A stretch of 64,000 nucleotides of DNA from Chromobotia macracanthus (GCA_036877525.1 JAZGTH010000058.1:12196001-12260000), one strand, 5' to 3'. Positions 1-14,200 are shown, counted from the stretch's first letter. Numbers and translations: made by a program. Notes: generated from the sequence alone by a model not told the origin.

Positions 1-1232
1 GTCATTAGGGTGAAAAATGAAACCTGACTCTAAGATTATTATTAAAATTATTGTTTGCTAAATTAGGATTTGTTAAATTAGATTTACATTTATACAGTTA
101 TGCACCTTTATACATTCTTGTGGTAGTAATTATGTTAACAAGTCATTTGTAACATTAATTGTCACTGACACAAATGTAAGTAAAAGCAGTTTGTTAGAAT
201 GCTTTTGCTTTGCGCTTCTAAATCATACATGTAAACTGAAGAGGTGAGATGAGAAATTGTCACTGGTGTGCTGTTAACATCTCCAAGCATCATCTTCACT
301 TTGTGTGAAGCATCAAAATAAAGAGAAAATAAAAGTGCATTTGTTTAGAGAAAAAACTTTCATGTCTGTATATTAATTTGTTAAATGCTTATAATATTAA
401 TCACATATAATACAGAATATCAGTCCTCTGCTGCTTCTTAGCAACTTCTGTTTGGCTGTGTATGTCTCAGATGAAAGCAGATATTTAAGTGACTGAACAT
501 TTGTATGTCTAAGGTTGTGATTACATAAAGTTGTCTAGGAATGCTAGGAAATTACTGCAACAGATCTGAGCGCCATCATTGCAAGTGAATACCTTATTAA
601 ATAAAACAGCTAATGAATCACCCTTGTGAGGGGCAGGAATAATGAAATTGGGGCTTTTGTTGCTTTGATTGTACATCAAATCCAGTGCTAAAGTTTGTCT
701 TAGTCTCACCCCATTTTCTAATGCTTCCTGACCTAATTTGTCTTCCTGCTGTCCTAATTCTATCTTCACTTGTTCCTCTGAAGGACACACACAGCCTCAA
801 GGTGGGTGTGTGGCTCTGTGTTTGACTGCTCTGGTCTGTGGTGATGTAGGAAGCAGATGAAAGAGCATTGTTAATGGAGAAGAAGAACTGTTGGCATGGA
901 TGTAGTGGTGTTCAGATATTTACCTACAGCAGAGAACACCAGTTAAAGACTGGTGTGAATGTGTGTGTGTTTCACACATCTCAAGGAATCTTACCTTCCT
1001 CTGTCTTATCCTGACTTCAGAGTGACTTAAATGTCCAGTAACATAACTGATTCTGTTTTCCCAATGTTCCTACCTCAGTCTTATGACTGGAAAGTTGTTG
1101 TAAAATATTTGAGTTGTTAAGATGAGCTCATGGAGATGTATAAGGACAAAAAACAGGTTTGTTTTAAATGTAATCTTTCCGAGATAGTAAAGACATCTCA
1201 CTTGTGATTTTTCTTTCCTGTATGTGTGTGTG

Positions 1233-1267
<35 letters not shown>

Positions 1268-3012
1268 TCAGGTGACTAACTCAGGTTTTCAGGTATAATA
1301 GGAGCAGTTGTACCCTCTAATATCACAAAAGAATTCACAGACCTATGCTGCACACCATCTGAATCATACAACACACACTGGCTCTGCTGCACATGTAGTG
1401 AACTGTATTTATAGGCAACATGCATCATAGGTTCACCCCTGACCACAGCTGTTGCTCAAATTTAGGGCAGAATCACATTTCTCCATCGAAGATAGTGGAT
1501 GAAGCCAGAGAAGTGTTACTTCTAAATATTCACAATTCACTCTGTATTCCCTGATAGTTTAAACTCTAAAGGAAGTGGATCTTTAAGAGGCGACACACAC
1601 ATCACAGATGTCGGAACACAAGAGATCTGTCTGTAATGTAACTATCAGTAATTTAAAGTATTCAGTCATGTTCTCTTCCACACATGAATACATCCTTCTG
1701 TATAATGTCTATTTCTTTCTGTTTTGTCTGTCATGTTCTCTGTGTTTGTCTTTATAAATTACAGTCTGTTCACTCTCGTCTCCTGTAAAATGACCACAGC
1801 ATCAGGTTTGTTTCGTCACTGTAATCTGTCCTACTGTCTCACACGTGTTTAATGTTTCTCATCAGCTCTGCTTTAAAATAAGTGAATTTAGCAACACATT
1901 GAATTTAGCTTGTTCTTGCATTTAATAATAGTCTGATGACAGACAGCAGAATAAATGCAGGGTCTCCACACGTTTGCAAATAATTGCTTTACATCTTAAT
2001 TGATCTCATGTTTTTCAGGATTTGTTTGTGGTATTACTGAAATGTTGATTGTGAGTCTTGAGCATTTTAGTTTGGTTTGGTTGCTTCTTGGTTGCTTCTT
2101 ACAACAGCAGAGAAGCTGTGAAGAACATCCAATGTCAAATGCTGCAGGTCTCCTGGTGCTGTTCTGTCTGTCAGCACATCATTTCAGTTGTACTGCAGTG
2201 TATGGTTGTGTGTGAAGCTGTGTGACGACAGAGAGAATGGCAGTTATTATATGAGACTACAGCTGTTCGTCTACTAAAAACTATTTGTTTTACAACGCGT
2301 TTTCTGTAAAGCTGCTTTGAATTGAATTTGCAGTTTTGTTTATTAGCAAAGTCACACTTTTATTGTTTTATTCTATTTCACCTTTTGTTTTGGTTTATAC
2401 AACCTGCGAGAGAGAGAGAGAGAGAGACTGCAGCAATTGCAAATGGCCGAGTTTCTCCAGCCATATGGCAGAGGTACAGAGAAGACTGTCTGACCTTTAG
2501 CAGGCAGTGAAGGGTGTTCTAGAGAAGTGAAGTGACCCTGTGTCTGAGGCTGCTGAAGAACAGAACCTCTGTGTGTCATAACACAGAGCTCACATGTGCA
2601 TGCATGGATGCTCCCTCAAGCATAAGTGTGCAACAGCCTGTTTGTGATGGATGTTAGAAAAGCTTGCTCATTGACTCGGCTTGTGTGCAATAAAAGCATA
2701 ATGTGATATTATATGAGAACAGCAGTGTTGCATTTTGTCTTAGCTGGTCTGTCACACGTGTGTGAGCGGTTGTGTGTGTGAGAGAACGCTGCTGGGGGGT
2801 GGGGGGGACTTGATCATCCTTTACTTGATCTTACCTAAAAAGTCACAAATTATACAATGCATCAATCTAATAAATGATGCATTGTAATGTGTGCATAAAA
2901 GTGCATAAAACATTTCTCTTTCTGATGCATTCACTGCTACAGTGGTTGAATTATGTAATTTTACAGGAAATACATTAGAAAAATCCTCATGAACTGTGTT
3001 TGTTTTGCTCAG
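1..3012. other. Non-coding DNA upstream of the srrm3 coding start
   Basis: I see no recognisable coding exon here. The sequence is AT-rich with many stops in all frames. It should hold srrm3 5' UTR exon(s), intron or upstream DNA, because the first coding exon is preceded by a splice acceptor at 3011-3012, but I could not place an upstream exon. An ATG with a short open run near 1790 is followed by a weak donor, but splicing it to 3013 gives the wrong frame. An AC microsatellite lies at about 1232-1265, and a run of G at about 2793-2808 could form a quadruplex. Confidence 0.5.
1232..1265. repeat. (AC)n microsatellite
   Basis: About 17 AC dinucleotides in an uninterrupted run, next to a short TG run on its left. 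The two together form a small inverted TG/CA structure. Confidence 0.9.
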
Positions 3013-3024
3013 ACTGCCGTGGTG

Positions 3025-3912
3025 ATGTATGATGGTGCGAGGGTCCCCCCTCCTGAGGAAGGTGCTGACAGAGACCCTCTGCAGCCTGAGACCCTTGCAG
3101 CCAATAAAGAGCCTGAGAAAGAGGAGGGTGTTCTGCCCAAACCCGTCCTGGTGAAGAAGGCTCACAGTGAGATCTTGGACCATGAGAGGAAGAGGAGGGT
3201 GGAGCTGAAATGCATGGAGCTGCAGGAGCTGATGGAGGAGCAGGGGTGAGTAAGAAGACCAAATGTGTCTGTGTGTGTGTGTATGTACATGTGTGTGGCT
3301 ATGTGGCTGAATTGTACCCCCACAGATGTCAACAAATAATGTTTTGCATGTTTGCTGTAGGGGGCGCTCTAGCAAGTGCTAGCGTACACGGTACTGTTGT
3401 TTCCCATGAGCAGCCCCCCACCACAAAACCAACAAAACCTGACACACTGTAACAACTAAACAATGAGTATATACAACACATTATTTGATTATTATTGCTC
3501 TTTTTTTTGTTATGAATTTCTATTTGATTATTAACTCTAATCAAAATTATTGATACAGGAAGCAGGAAAGTCAATAAAGGAAACAACTGCTCACTCGATG
3601 AATACACCTGAAGTTCTGCATGCCAGGGAACACATACTGATCACTGTAAGCCTGTTTGGATAAAAGATTGAAGTGCATTCATGTAAATGCAAACCTGCTC
3701 ACAGTCCAAACACGAGGGATCTTCTCACGCTCACATGTGCCTTTTAGACTAGTTGATAGACTGTGTGTGTGTCTCTTTCCTTTGAGCGTCCTCATTTTTC
3801 CTGTTTGTAGGTATTCTGAAGAGGAAATCAGACAGAAGGTCGAAACATTTCGTCAGATGCTGATGGAAAAGGAGGGTTTGATAATGCGAGAGGGCTTGAA
3901 CCCACGACCACT
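3025..3912 (+). other. srrm3: srrm3 exons 1-2: cwf21 domain
   Basis: The two exons encode residues 1-107. The cwf21 core runs from KKAHSEILDHERKRRVEL through EEQG (end of exon 1) into YSEEEIRQKVETFRQM (exon 2). The junction splits a Gly codon, GG at 3245 and G at 3811. In the SRRM2/Cwc21 family this helical motif binds the PRP8/SNU114 region of the spliceosome. The residues before it (about 1-40) are acidic and proline-rich and are the least conserved part. Confidence 0.9.
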
Positions 3913-4093
3913 GTGAGAAAAGCTTTCACACTCTTATGTGTGTCAGTAAATGAGTGACCTTTTAACAGTGAATACAAACAAAATAACATTGAATATATTG
4001 TATTATTCAAAAAGATATCTTGATATAAGATGTTGTGTACCACTTAATTATGAGTGAAAAGTCTGTTTTAGAGACATAACTGTGTGCGAAGAG

Positions 4094-4126
<33 letters not shown>

Positions 4127-4303
4127 AGGAGAAGAGAGGGTGTGTGAGAGAGAGAGGAGAAGAGAGGGTGTGAGAGATTGTGAGAGAGAGAGGAGAAGAG
4201 AGGGTGTGTGAGAGAGAGAGAGAAAGAGAGAGAGGAGAAGAGAGGGTGTGTGAGAGAGAGAGGAGAAGAGAGGGTGTGAAAGAGAGAGAGAGGAGAAGAG
4301 AGG

Positions 4304-4334
<31 letters not shown>

Positions 4335-4656
4335 GAGAAGAGAGGGGTGTGAGAGAGAGAGAGGAGAAGAGAGGGTGTGTGAGAGAGTGAGAGGAGAAGA
4401 GAGGGTGTGTGTGTGAGAGAGAGAGGAGAAGAGAGGGTGTGTGAGAGAGAGAGAGAGAGAGGAGAAGAGGGGTGTGTGAGAGAGAGAGAGAGGAGAAGAG
4501 AGGCTGTGTGCGAGAGAGAGAGGAGAAGAGAGGGTGTGTGAGAGAGAGAGAGGAGACGAGAGGGTGTGTGAGAGGGAGAGAGGAGAAGAGAGGGTGTGTG
4601 AGAGAGTGAGAGGAGAAGAGAGGGTGTGTGTGTGAGAGAGAGAGGAGAAGAGAGGG

Positions 4657-4688
<32 letters not shown>

Positions 4689-4798
4689 GAGAAGAGAGGG
4701 GTGTAGAGAGAGAGAGAGGAGAAGAGAGGGTGTGTGAGAGAGAGAGAGAGAGAGGAGAAGAGAGGGTGTGTGTGAGAGAGAGAGAGGAGAAGAGATGG

Positions 4799-4829
<31 letters not shown>

Positions 4830-5160
4830 AGAGAGGGTGTGTGTGAGAGAGAGAGAGGAGAAGAGAGGGTGTGTGAGAGAGAGAGAGAGGAGAAGAGATG
4901 GTGTGTGTGAGAGAGAGAGAGAGAGGAGAAGAGAGGGTGTGTGTGAGAGAGAGAGAGGAGAAGAGAGGGTGTGTGTGAGAGAGAGAGAGAGAGAGGAGAA
5001 GAGAGGGGTGTGTGAGAGAGAGAGAGAGGAGAAGAGAGGCTGTGTGAGAGAGAGAGGAGAAGAGAGGGTGTGTGTGTGAGAGAGGAGAAGAGAGGGGTGT
5101 GGAGAGAGAGAGAGAGAGGAGAAGAGAGGCTGTGTGCGAGAGAGAGAGGAGAAGAGAGGG

Positions 5161-5204
<44 letters not shown>

Positions 5205-8200
5205 AGAGATGGTGTGTGTGAGAGAGAGAGAGAGAGAGGAGAAGAGAGGGGTGTGTGAGAGAGAGAGGAGAAGAGAGGGTGTGTGAGAGAGAGAGAGGAG
5301 ACGAGAGGGTGTGTGAGAGGGAGAGAGGAGAAGAGAGGGTGTGTGAGAGAGAGAAAGAGGAGAAGAGAGAGTGTGTGAGAGGGAGAGAGAGGAGAAGAGA
5401 GGGGTGTGAGAGAGAGAGAGAGAAGAGAAGAGAGGGTGTGAGAGAGAGAGAGAGGAGAGAGAGAGAGGGGTAGAGAGAGAGAGAGAGACGAGAGGGTGTG
5501 TGAGAGGGAGAGAGAGAGGAGAAGAGAGGGTGTGAGAGAGAGAGAGAGGAGAAGAGAGGGTGTGAGAGAGAGAGAGAGAGAGAGAGGAGAAGAGAGGGTG
5601 TGTGAGAGGGAGAGAGAGAGGAGAAGAGAGGGTGTGTGTGAGAGAGAGAGAGGAGAAGAGAGGGGTGTGAGAGAGAGAGAGAGAGGGGTGTGAGAGAGAG
5701 AGAGGAGAAGAGATGGTGTGTGTGAGAGAGAGAGAGAGAGGAGAAGAGAGGGGTGTGTGTGAGAGAGAGAGAGGAGAAGAGAGGGGTGTGAGAGAGAGAG
5801 AGAGAGGGTGTGTGAGAGAGAGAGAGGAGAAGAGATGGTGTGTGTGAGAGAGAGAGAGAGAGGAGAAGAGAGGGGTGTGTGAGAGAGAGAGATCTCATTT
5901 GTATTTTTCCCTAGAAGCAGATGAGCAGTCGCTCAGAGTAAAATGACTTTTATTCATCTTTCATAACCTCTTATTTGTGGGTTTGTTTTATCTTGTCAGG
6001 TCTTAACTTCTGTTCTTGGTCTTGTGCACACACAGGGTCAGGCTGGTTCCTCATGATGAAGATCATGTGGAGAACTCAGTGTTCACTGACGGCTATGAGG
6101 AAGACTGGGATGAAGAATATTATGATCATAATTCAGCTGTTTATGATGAGTGCAGGTAACACAACCCTCATAGCATCAGCACAAATTATACCAGAGGAGA
6201 TTATGTTCATTATATATGTGATATATGTTCATTATATATGAGATATATGTTCATAAAAATCATCCTGTGAATTTGTTTTTTTGTTTTTTTTACTAGATTT
6301 GCACACGTAACAATATCACAATATGATAAAGCCACACACAATAAAAACTTTTTTGTCTTTGTTCTAATCACTTACAACAAGCAAGCATTTTCTTAGTTGC
6401 TTCCATTTCTGTGTCATTCTGTGAGGTAGCCTTACCCATCTCAAAATTATTCCTGTAATAATGCTTTATAGTTTTATTAATATTGTGAATTAAATTTTAT
6501 TATTATCGTTTAGCTTTTATATTAATTTTATGCAATTTAATGTAAATTTTAATAAATTTTACTTATTCATTTATTTGTAATATTGCTATATAAGTTGCAA
6601 TATTGTAGCTTTAGCCCTATTATAATTTTAGTGCCTCAGCTTAAACTTATTGAAGTGTTTTTGCCAAAGCAGCATTTCTAATTTTGAAATTTTGCAAATA
6701 ATGTTTATGCCTATATTTTATGCCTCATGAATACTAAACATCAAACATGAAGGAAAGACAATTTACCTGGCTTATGTTAAACAGACCACAGGAAGTTGTA
6801 TGAAGTATGAATTTTCATCCTGTACTTAATTTAATGCCTTCACATTAGATCCAAGAGAAAGTCCAGCAGCTCTCCCTCTCCTCGTCCAAAGAAGAGGAAG
6901 AAAAAGAAGACAAGACGACACAGTCGGTTAGTTTTCCTGAATAATCTGCTGGTTGGTGTCCGTGATTCAGAGCTGGTCAGCTGGAGAGGTAGTGTGACAT
7001 CTGAAATCTTCTTTAACTGAAGTCATTTCAAAACACAATGGCTGCCTCTTATCAGACTGGACTTTTTGTCCAGCAGCTGCTGTGCGGATCAGGGTTTTAG
7101 AGCTTCCATTCCAAAGCAGCTCTGTTCAGACAAAACAAACACTGTGAGCTAAAGCTAAACTGTTTGATGGCATTATAGAGGATGGCAATGACTTTATAAG
7201 ACAGCAGCGCTGTGTGTAGTTACAGCTGTTTGATTGACAGGATCAGACAGCAGCGCTGTGTGTAGTTACAGCTGTTTGATTGACAGGATCAGACAGCAGC
7301 GCTGTGTATAGTTACAGCTGTTTGATTGACAGGATCAGACAGCAGCACTGTGTATAGTTACAGCTGTTTGATTGACAGGATCAGACAGCAGCGCTGTGTA
7401 TAGTTACAGCTTTTTGATTGACAGGATCAGACAGCAGCGCTGTGTATAGTTACAGCTGTTTGATTTCACAGGATCAGACAGCAGCGCTGTGTATAGTTAC
7501 AGCTGTTTGATTGACAGGATCAGACAGCAGCGCTGTTTATAGTTAAACCTGTTTGATTGACAGGATCAGACAGCAGCGCTGTGTATAGTTAAACCTGTTT
7601 GATTGACAGGATCAGACAGCAGCGCTGTGTGTAGTTACAGCTGTTTGATTGACAGGATCAGACAGCAGCGCTGTGTATAGTTACAGCTGTTTGATTGACA
7701 GGATCAGACAGCAGCGCTGTGTATAGTTACAGCTGTTTGATTGACAGGATCAGACAGCAGCGCTGTGTATAGTTAAACCTGTTTGATTGACAGGATCAGA
7801 CAGCAGCACTGTGTGTAGTTACAGCTGTTTGATTGACAGGATCAGACAGCAGCGCTGTGGGTAGTTACAGCTGTTTGATTGACAGGATCAGACAGCAGCG
7901 CTGTGGGTAGTTACAGCTGTTTGATTGACAGGATCAGACAGCAGCGCTGTGTATAGTTAAACCTGTTTGATTGACAGGATCAGACAGCAGCGCTGTGTAT
8001 AGTTACAGCTGTTTGATTGACAGGATCAGACAGCAGCGCTGTGTATAGTTAAACCTGTTTGATTGACAGGATCAGACAGCAGCGCTGTGTATAGTTACAG
8101 CTGTTTGATTGACAGGATCAGACAGCAGCGCTGTGTATAGTTACAGCTGTTTGATTGACAGGATCAGACAGCAGCGCTGTGTATAGTTACAGCTGTTTGA

Positions 8201-11200
8201 TTGACAGGATCAGACAGCAGCGCTGTGTATAGTTACAGCTGTTTGATTGACAGGATCAGACAGCAGCGCTGTGTATAGTTACAGCTGTTTGATTGACAGG
8301 ATCAGACAGCAGCGCTGTGTATAGTTACAGCTGTTTGATTGACAGGATCAGACAGCAGCGCTGTGTATAGTTAAACCTGTTTGATTGACAGGATCAGACA
8401 GCAGCGCTGTGTGTAGTTAAACCTGTTTGATTGACAGGATCAGACAGCAGCGCTGTGTGTAGTTAAACCTGTTTGATTGACAGGATCAGACAGCAGCGCT
8501 GTGGGTAGTTACAGCTGTTTGATTGACAGGATCAGACAGCAGCGCTGTGTATAGTTACAGCTGTTTGATTGACAGGATCAGACAGCAGCGCTGTGTGTAG
8601 TTAAACCCGTTTGATTGACAGGATCAGACAGCAGCGCTGTGTGTAGTTAAACCTGTTTGATTGACAGGATCAGACAGCAGCGCTGTATTGTAGTTACAGC
8701 TGTTTGATTGACAGGATCAGACAGCAGCGCTGTGTATAGTTACAGCTGTTTGACTGACAGGATCAGACAGCAGCGCTGTGGGTAGTTACAGCTGTTTGAT
8801 TGACAGGATCAGACAGCAGCGCTGTGGGTAGTTACAGCTGTTTGATTGACAGGATCAGACAGCAGCGCTGTGTATAGTTACAGCTGTTTGATTGACAGGA
8901 TCAGACAGCAGCGCTGTGTATAGTTACAGCTGTTTGATTGACAGGATCAGACAGCAGCGCTGTGTGTAGTTAAACCTGTTTGATTGACAGGATCAGACAG
9001 CAGCGCTGTGGGTAGTTACAGCTGTTTGATTGACAGGATCAGACAGCAGGCGCTGTAGATAGTTACAGCTGTTTGACTGACAGGATCAGACAGCAGCGCT
9101 GTGTATAGTTAAACCTGTTTGACTGACAGGATCAGACAGCAGCGCTGTGGGTAGTTACAGCTGTTTGATTGACAGGATCAGACAGCAGCGCTGTGGGTAG
9201 TTACAGCTGTTTGATTGACAGGATCAGACAGCAGCGCTGTGGGTAGTTACAGCTGTTTGATTGACAGGATCAGACAGCAGTGCTGTGTATAGTTACAGCT
9301 GTTTGATTGACAGAATCAGACAGCAGCGCTGTGTATAGTTACAGCTGTTTGATTGACAGGATCAGACAGCAGCGCTGTGTATAGTTACAGCTGTTTGGTT
9401 GACACATTTGTGATAAGCTAATCCCTGCATCTGTGAGAAAGTACTGAAGAATACAGGATGCTTCATTGGCTCAGCCAGAGGAGAGATATTTAACAAAACA
9501 TAACAAGAGAAAGTAGCTTTAAGAGAGCTTGAAGCTGCATCAAAGCTAATAGAGGTACACTGAAGGAAAATTGTTTTTGTTTCAATATGCCAATTAAAAT
9601 GGCAGAAATGTTAAAGCTTATGTGAAGAGGGATTTTGTGTGTGTATATCATGAATAGTGATAATATACTATTAGTGATAATATACTATTATCACTATTGT
9701 TATTGTGTTTGTGCAGACAGAAGAAGAAAAGTATCAAGAAACATAAAAGAGACAGGTATGTGACTGCGTGCGTGTCTGTGCGTGAGTGTCTGTGCATGTG
9801 TGTGTGTATTTAGGTGGTGGTTGTGGGAATGTGTGGTGATGTGTGTCTTCTCCTCACGCCTCATTATTATGCTTTAGATGTAATATATTTCTCCTTTACT
9901 CTTAAAATCATCAGTTCAGTTCTTAAATGCTGCTGTTTCCACCTTTCAGATCTGGAAGTTCCAAAAACAAACGCAAAGAGAAAAACAAACACAGGAAGAG
10001 GCAAGTGATGTTTGTTTTCTTACGCTTGTAAAAGAAACAAATATTCAGTGTTACAGGAATAAAAATGCATTGATTTATCATGAACATTCATAGATTATGG
10101 AATTTAATAATGGACTGTAATTGCTATAATAAAATCCCGGCCCACATAGAGGCCACATACAGAATTCAGCTGAGAGCTCAGTGGATTTCACTTGCCTGTT
10201 TGTCTGACTTGTTTGATTTATGTTCATATTTACTCCATTAGTCTGGTGAATTGTTTCCTGCAGGTCTTCTCTGGAGCCTCCCGGCTGTGTCGATCAGCAC
10301 AGAGGAAGTGACTGCAGTTCTTGCAGTGGATCAGTCTTATCCAGATCAGCCAGCAGGTGACACACCAGTGTCCTCCCTTACAGAGTTTTACCATGTCTAT
10401 TTTAACCAGAGTACCATAATCACTACAGTGACAACTGACTGTGGTAACTGTGTGGTAACAGTGACTGTGGTAACTGTGGTATTTGGCTGTGAATATTGAA
10501 TATCATGGTCAGATTTTGAAAGAATTTGCTGAATTCCAGCCAATTGCTGGAAATTACTGAGATTCACTAGGGACATATTTTATATTATTGAACTACAGAT
10601 GCAGAAAATCTCGCTATATTTATATATGGAACTCTGACCCCCTTCTCCTGAAACTCACTTCCTGAAATCTGACCCCCAGAGCCCCCAGGTTCCAGCCGTG
10701 ATCTCAGCGTTTTTTCGTGTGCTATACATAGTACAGTAGTATAGATTTTAAAGTGTACTATTCCCAGTATAAACAGTATTCTTTTGTGTACTGCTGCCAG
10801 TATACTGATACTCTTACTCTTTTCCTCATCACAAACCATATTGAGTCTAACTCCTGTCAATCCAGATCTTCCAAGAACAACACCAGATTCCACCACAGCC
10901 CGCTTCCATCTCCCATGACTGAGCAGCCAATCATGTGGCAGAATGGCAACCACAGCACTCGTTTCCGCAGCGGAAAAGATTCTGGATCCAGTCACACAGA
11001 GGGGAATAAAGGCAACGATGTATGTAGTCTTCATATGTTCTCCAGCAGTCAGATAATCTCTTACATACACCTGGTCAGCTGACTCTTCTCACTCATGTCT
11101 GTGTGAATATTTCTCCTTTGGCTCCATGTTGTGAGTTTTTGTGTTCTCAGGTCATGTCTGTTTGTGAGGGAGGCGTTCATCATTCTTTCGCATCATTCAG

Positions 11201-14200
11201 GCGCATCATTCTTCTTCGTTAGGACGCCCTGCTTTTTTTTTATCAGCCATTTTGACTGAATGAATGGAAGTGTTGAAGATTTACAGACTCATTTAAAAGA
11301 TTCTTTCCTTACAGTGCAAATGAAACACTTGGCTTTCTGAAGATGTGAGTTTCAGTTTAAGAGAAATTTAAGAGAGGTTTTAGAGAAATCCATCACCCAC
11401 CCCAGAATAGACTAATTTACCTAAGCCTGTTAAATATAGTTCAAACATTAATTCATAAATCCTCTTTCACTTTAATTTAATAAAAAGCAAGTTAACTAGA
11501 TAGTTTGTAAGGGCAAAATGGCGAGTAATTGTTGATAGTTTTTTAATTTTTGGGTGAACAGTTTCTTGGATTTGTATAAATCACGATGTATTCTGACAGT
11601 TGGGCTGATTCATAAACAGTGGAGTAATTGATATTCCAGAGGAGTTGCTGTAAGTGAATGTGTGCTGTGTCACAGCTGTGTGTTCTATGAACACTAAAGC
11701 TCAAACATGCAGCTGGTTTTTCTCACTTTCTCTCATTTGTTTGCTTACATGTTTTCAACTGGTTTGCATGCAGGTTTTTAGCAGGTCTCATACAGTTTAA
11801 TCTCTTTCCTTTCATCCATCTGTTTTTATTAATTTCTTGACCTCGGTAAACTCAAATGATATCTTTTCACAAATAAATGCCCAAACTTTTCTGTCTGTTT
11901 GTAATGCACTCATGAATTGGAAGTGGAGCGAGTAGATTATGGGGTATGTGTAGGAGTTTTTCATGTTCTGCTCAGTAGCACAGCTGTTTGAGGTTCAGAG
12001 AGTCCTCAGGTTGTCTTCAGACTCTCACTTCATGAGTTATTTCCCTGTATATGATGAGACAGACAGACAGCTATCATGCTGTTAGCTGTAATTCCTGAAT
12101 TTCAGATTCTGTCTGCTAATTCAGCATCTCTGTGTTCATATCAGTGGTTCAGAAGTGGATCAGTGATGTTAGATATACTGATTCAGATATATACTGAAAT
12201 ATACTGATCAGTGGATCAGTATATTTGTATAGAGTAAAAAAGTGTTTGTTTTTCAGCTCAATCTGTTGTTTGTCTAGATGTTTGCCAGGGACAGATGAAT
12301 GCTCTATTAACATGAAACAACAGAAAACTAAATTGGACAGTAAACGTCATTCAGTGAAACTGTTACACTTAAAGGGACCCAAGCCATTGGATTTGAAATT
12401 GAGGCTCTAATCCTTTCCTGACACATGTGATGCTCTTCACTATGGAAAAGAAATCTGACAGTTGCTAAGAGGAAATATTCTTTAAACAAACTATTTTGCA
12501 AACTGTTGAATTTTTATTCTGCAGGTAAATGAGGCTGTATTGTATGATATGGCTTTATGAAGGTGACTGGGGTCCCTTTACACTGTTAGTTCTTCATCTT
12601 AGCATTGACCGCCCTACACCCAACACCTCCTTACTGCCTCCACACGCTCGCTTGCTCGCTCGCTCACCCACTCACCCACCCAATCACTCACGTGTGCTGT
12701 TGATTGTCCTGTCATGCCTCTATCACATGCATGCGTTTGATTTTTATATTCCCTCCAGCAGATGTAACGTGACCATACCGCTCTGTAATGTCCAGTAGAA
12801 TGTGACAGCAGTTCATTTCTGATTGACTTTTCTTGTTCTGGATTTTGTTCTTTGTCTTAATTTTTTGTACATCCACTCTTTTGTTCGCTCTGTTTGGCTG
12901 GAATTGTCTCAGTCTGTGGATCAGTGATTTTAGTTTGGATACTGAAAGAATTTATTGTCTTTTCCCATTTCGCTGCAGAGAATTTTCCCTTTTCCTTTAT
13001 TGTTCTTTTTCTTCCTTTGTTTTGTTGATATTGCATCCGTATCTCTGATTGGTGTAAGGTAGGTATCGCTCTGCCTACGCACGTGGAGAATGAGAAGCAC
13101 CCTAGCTTGACATCAGTGTCTCTCTCTCTTTTCTCTTTCTTTATCTGAGGAAATCCAATGGTTGGCGGGTTGTTTTTATGTTGTTTGCTCCACTTTCATT
13201 CTCTATTTTGCCCTTTTTTAATCTGAAAATCTACCTCTGCTCTCTTGCTTCAGTGGTACATTGCTCTCCCCACAGATCCATCTCGTCTACATTTTTTTGT
13301 TCTTATTTTTGGGTAGAATGCATTTCCTGTCTGTGCCGCATTCCTTTTGTCTACAGTGAAATGGTTCTGTACGTGTCATAATTTGGTCACTTAACCCTTT
13401 GTTTCAAAACACACAGGCTGCTTCTAAAATATCTGATCTTAACATTCAGCTGTGTTTGTTCTCAGTATTATTTTTCATTTTAATCTGTTATTTACAGGGG
13501 GCAACACAGAACACCAGCTTGTTTGATAGCTTTGGTTCCGGAAGAATTTTTCCCATGACTAAATAGTTTTACTTTCTTTTATAAATACCAGGATAGTTTG
13601 AGAGTGAAGGGGAAGGTTTAAGGTTTCATGTAATGTCAATCAAATTATTTACTTTATAGAGAAAATAAATGGGATCTTTTTTCCAGAATCCTGCTGTTGA
13701 ACTCAATGGGTGAGCTTTAATTATATTTTTAGGATTTTTTATTTCATTAGTTGTTGGTGTTCTTAGTTCTATCAGAAAGCCATCAGTTCATTTCGAGCAG
13801 TAATACATTAATAGACTTATCTAATAATGTAGATGTTTTAATTACCAGCTTCTGTCATTGTAGTAAAAAAATGTATTGATAATGTAATGCCAGTTTACTT
13901 GATCAGTTTTATATACATTTATATGACTCTGTTCTACCATTAAAGATTACAAGTTTTAGGGTTTATTTAAAGACTAGAAATGTGCAGCTTTGTGACTCAG
14001 TTCATGTCTGTTAGCTTTTAGCTTAACATCTGTAAGTGAACTCTAACAGTGGACATATAAAGCATATTCAGGGTGTAACAGTACAGAGAAATTGTACTTT
14101 AGTTTTCTTAATTAAAAGTCAAAGTGTCAAACCAACTGGACCCAACATAAAGAACCTGCATTTCAAGTTCCTTAAAGAACAGTGTCCCCCAAAATAAACA

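Noticed and set aside
1787..1806. ATG exon with short open run as srrm3 exon 1
   Set aside because: Splicing it to 3013 gives a wrong frame, and the ATG at 3025 already gives the SRRM2-like MYDG start.
4048..5898. 616-codon minus-strand ORF of Ser/Leu/His/Thr repeats, plus Glu/Arg ORFs on plus
   Set aside because: Lies entirely in the GA-rich array within srrm3 intron 2; it is open only because the repeat lacks stop codons.
7199..9404. CRISPR-like array of regular repeats
   Set aside because: Units are contiguous with no unique spacers, and the window is vertebrate DNA; it is a minisatellite.
10585..11070. 161-codon minus-strand ORF
   Set aside because: Shadow opposite srrm3 exon 8 and its intron; no family resemblance.
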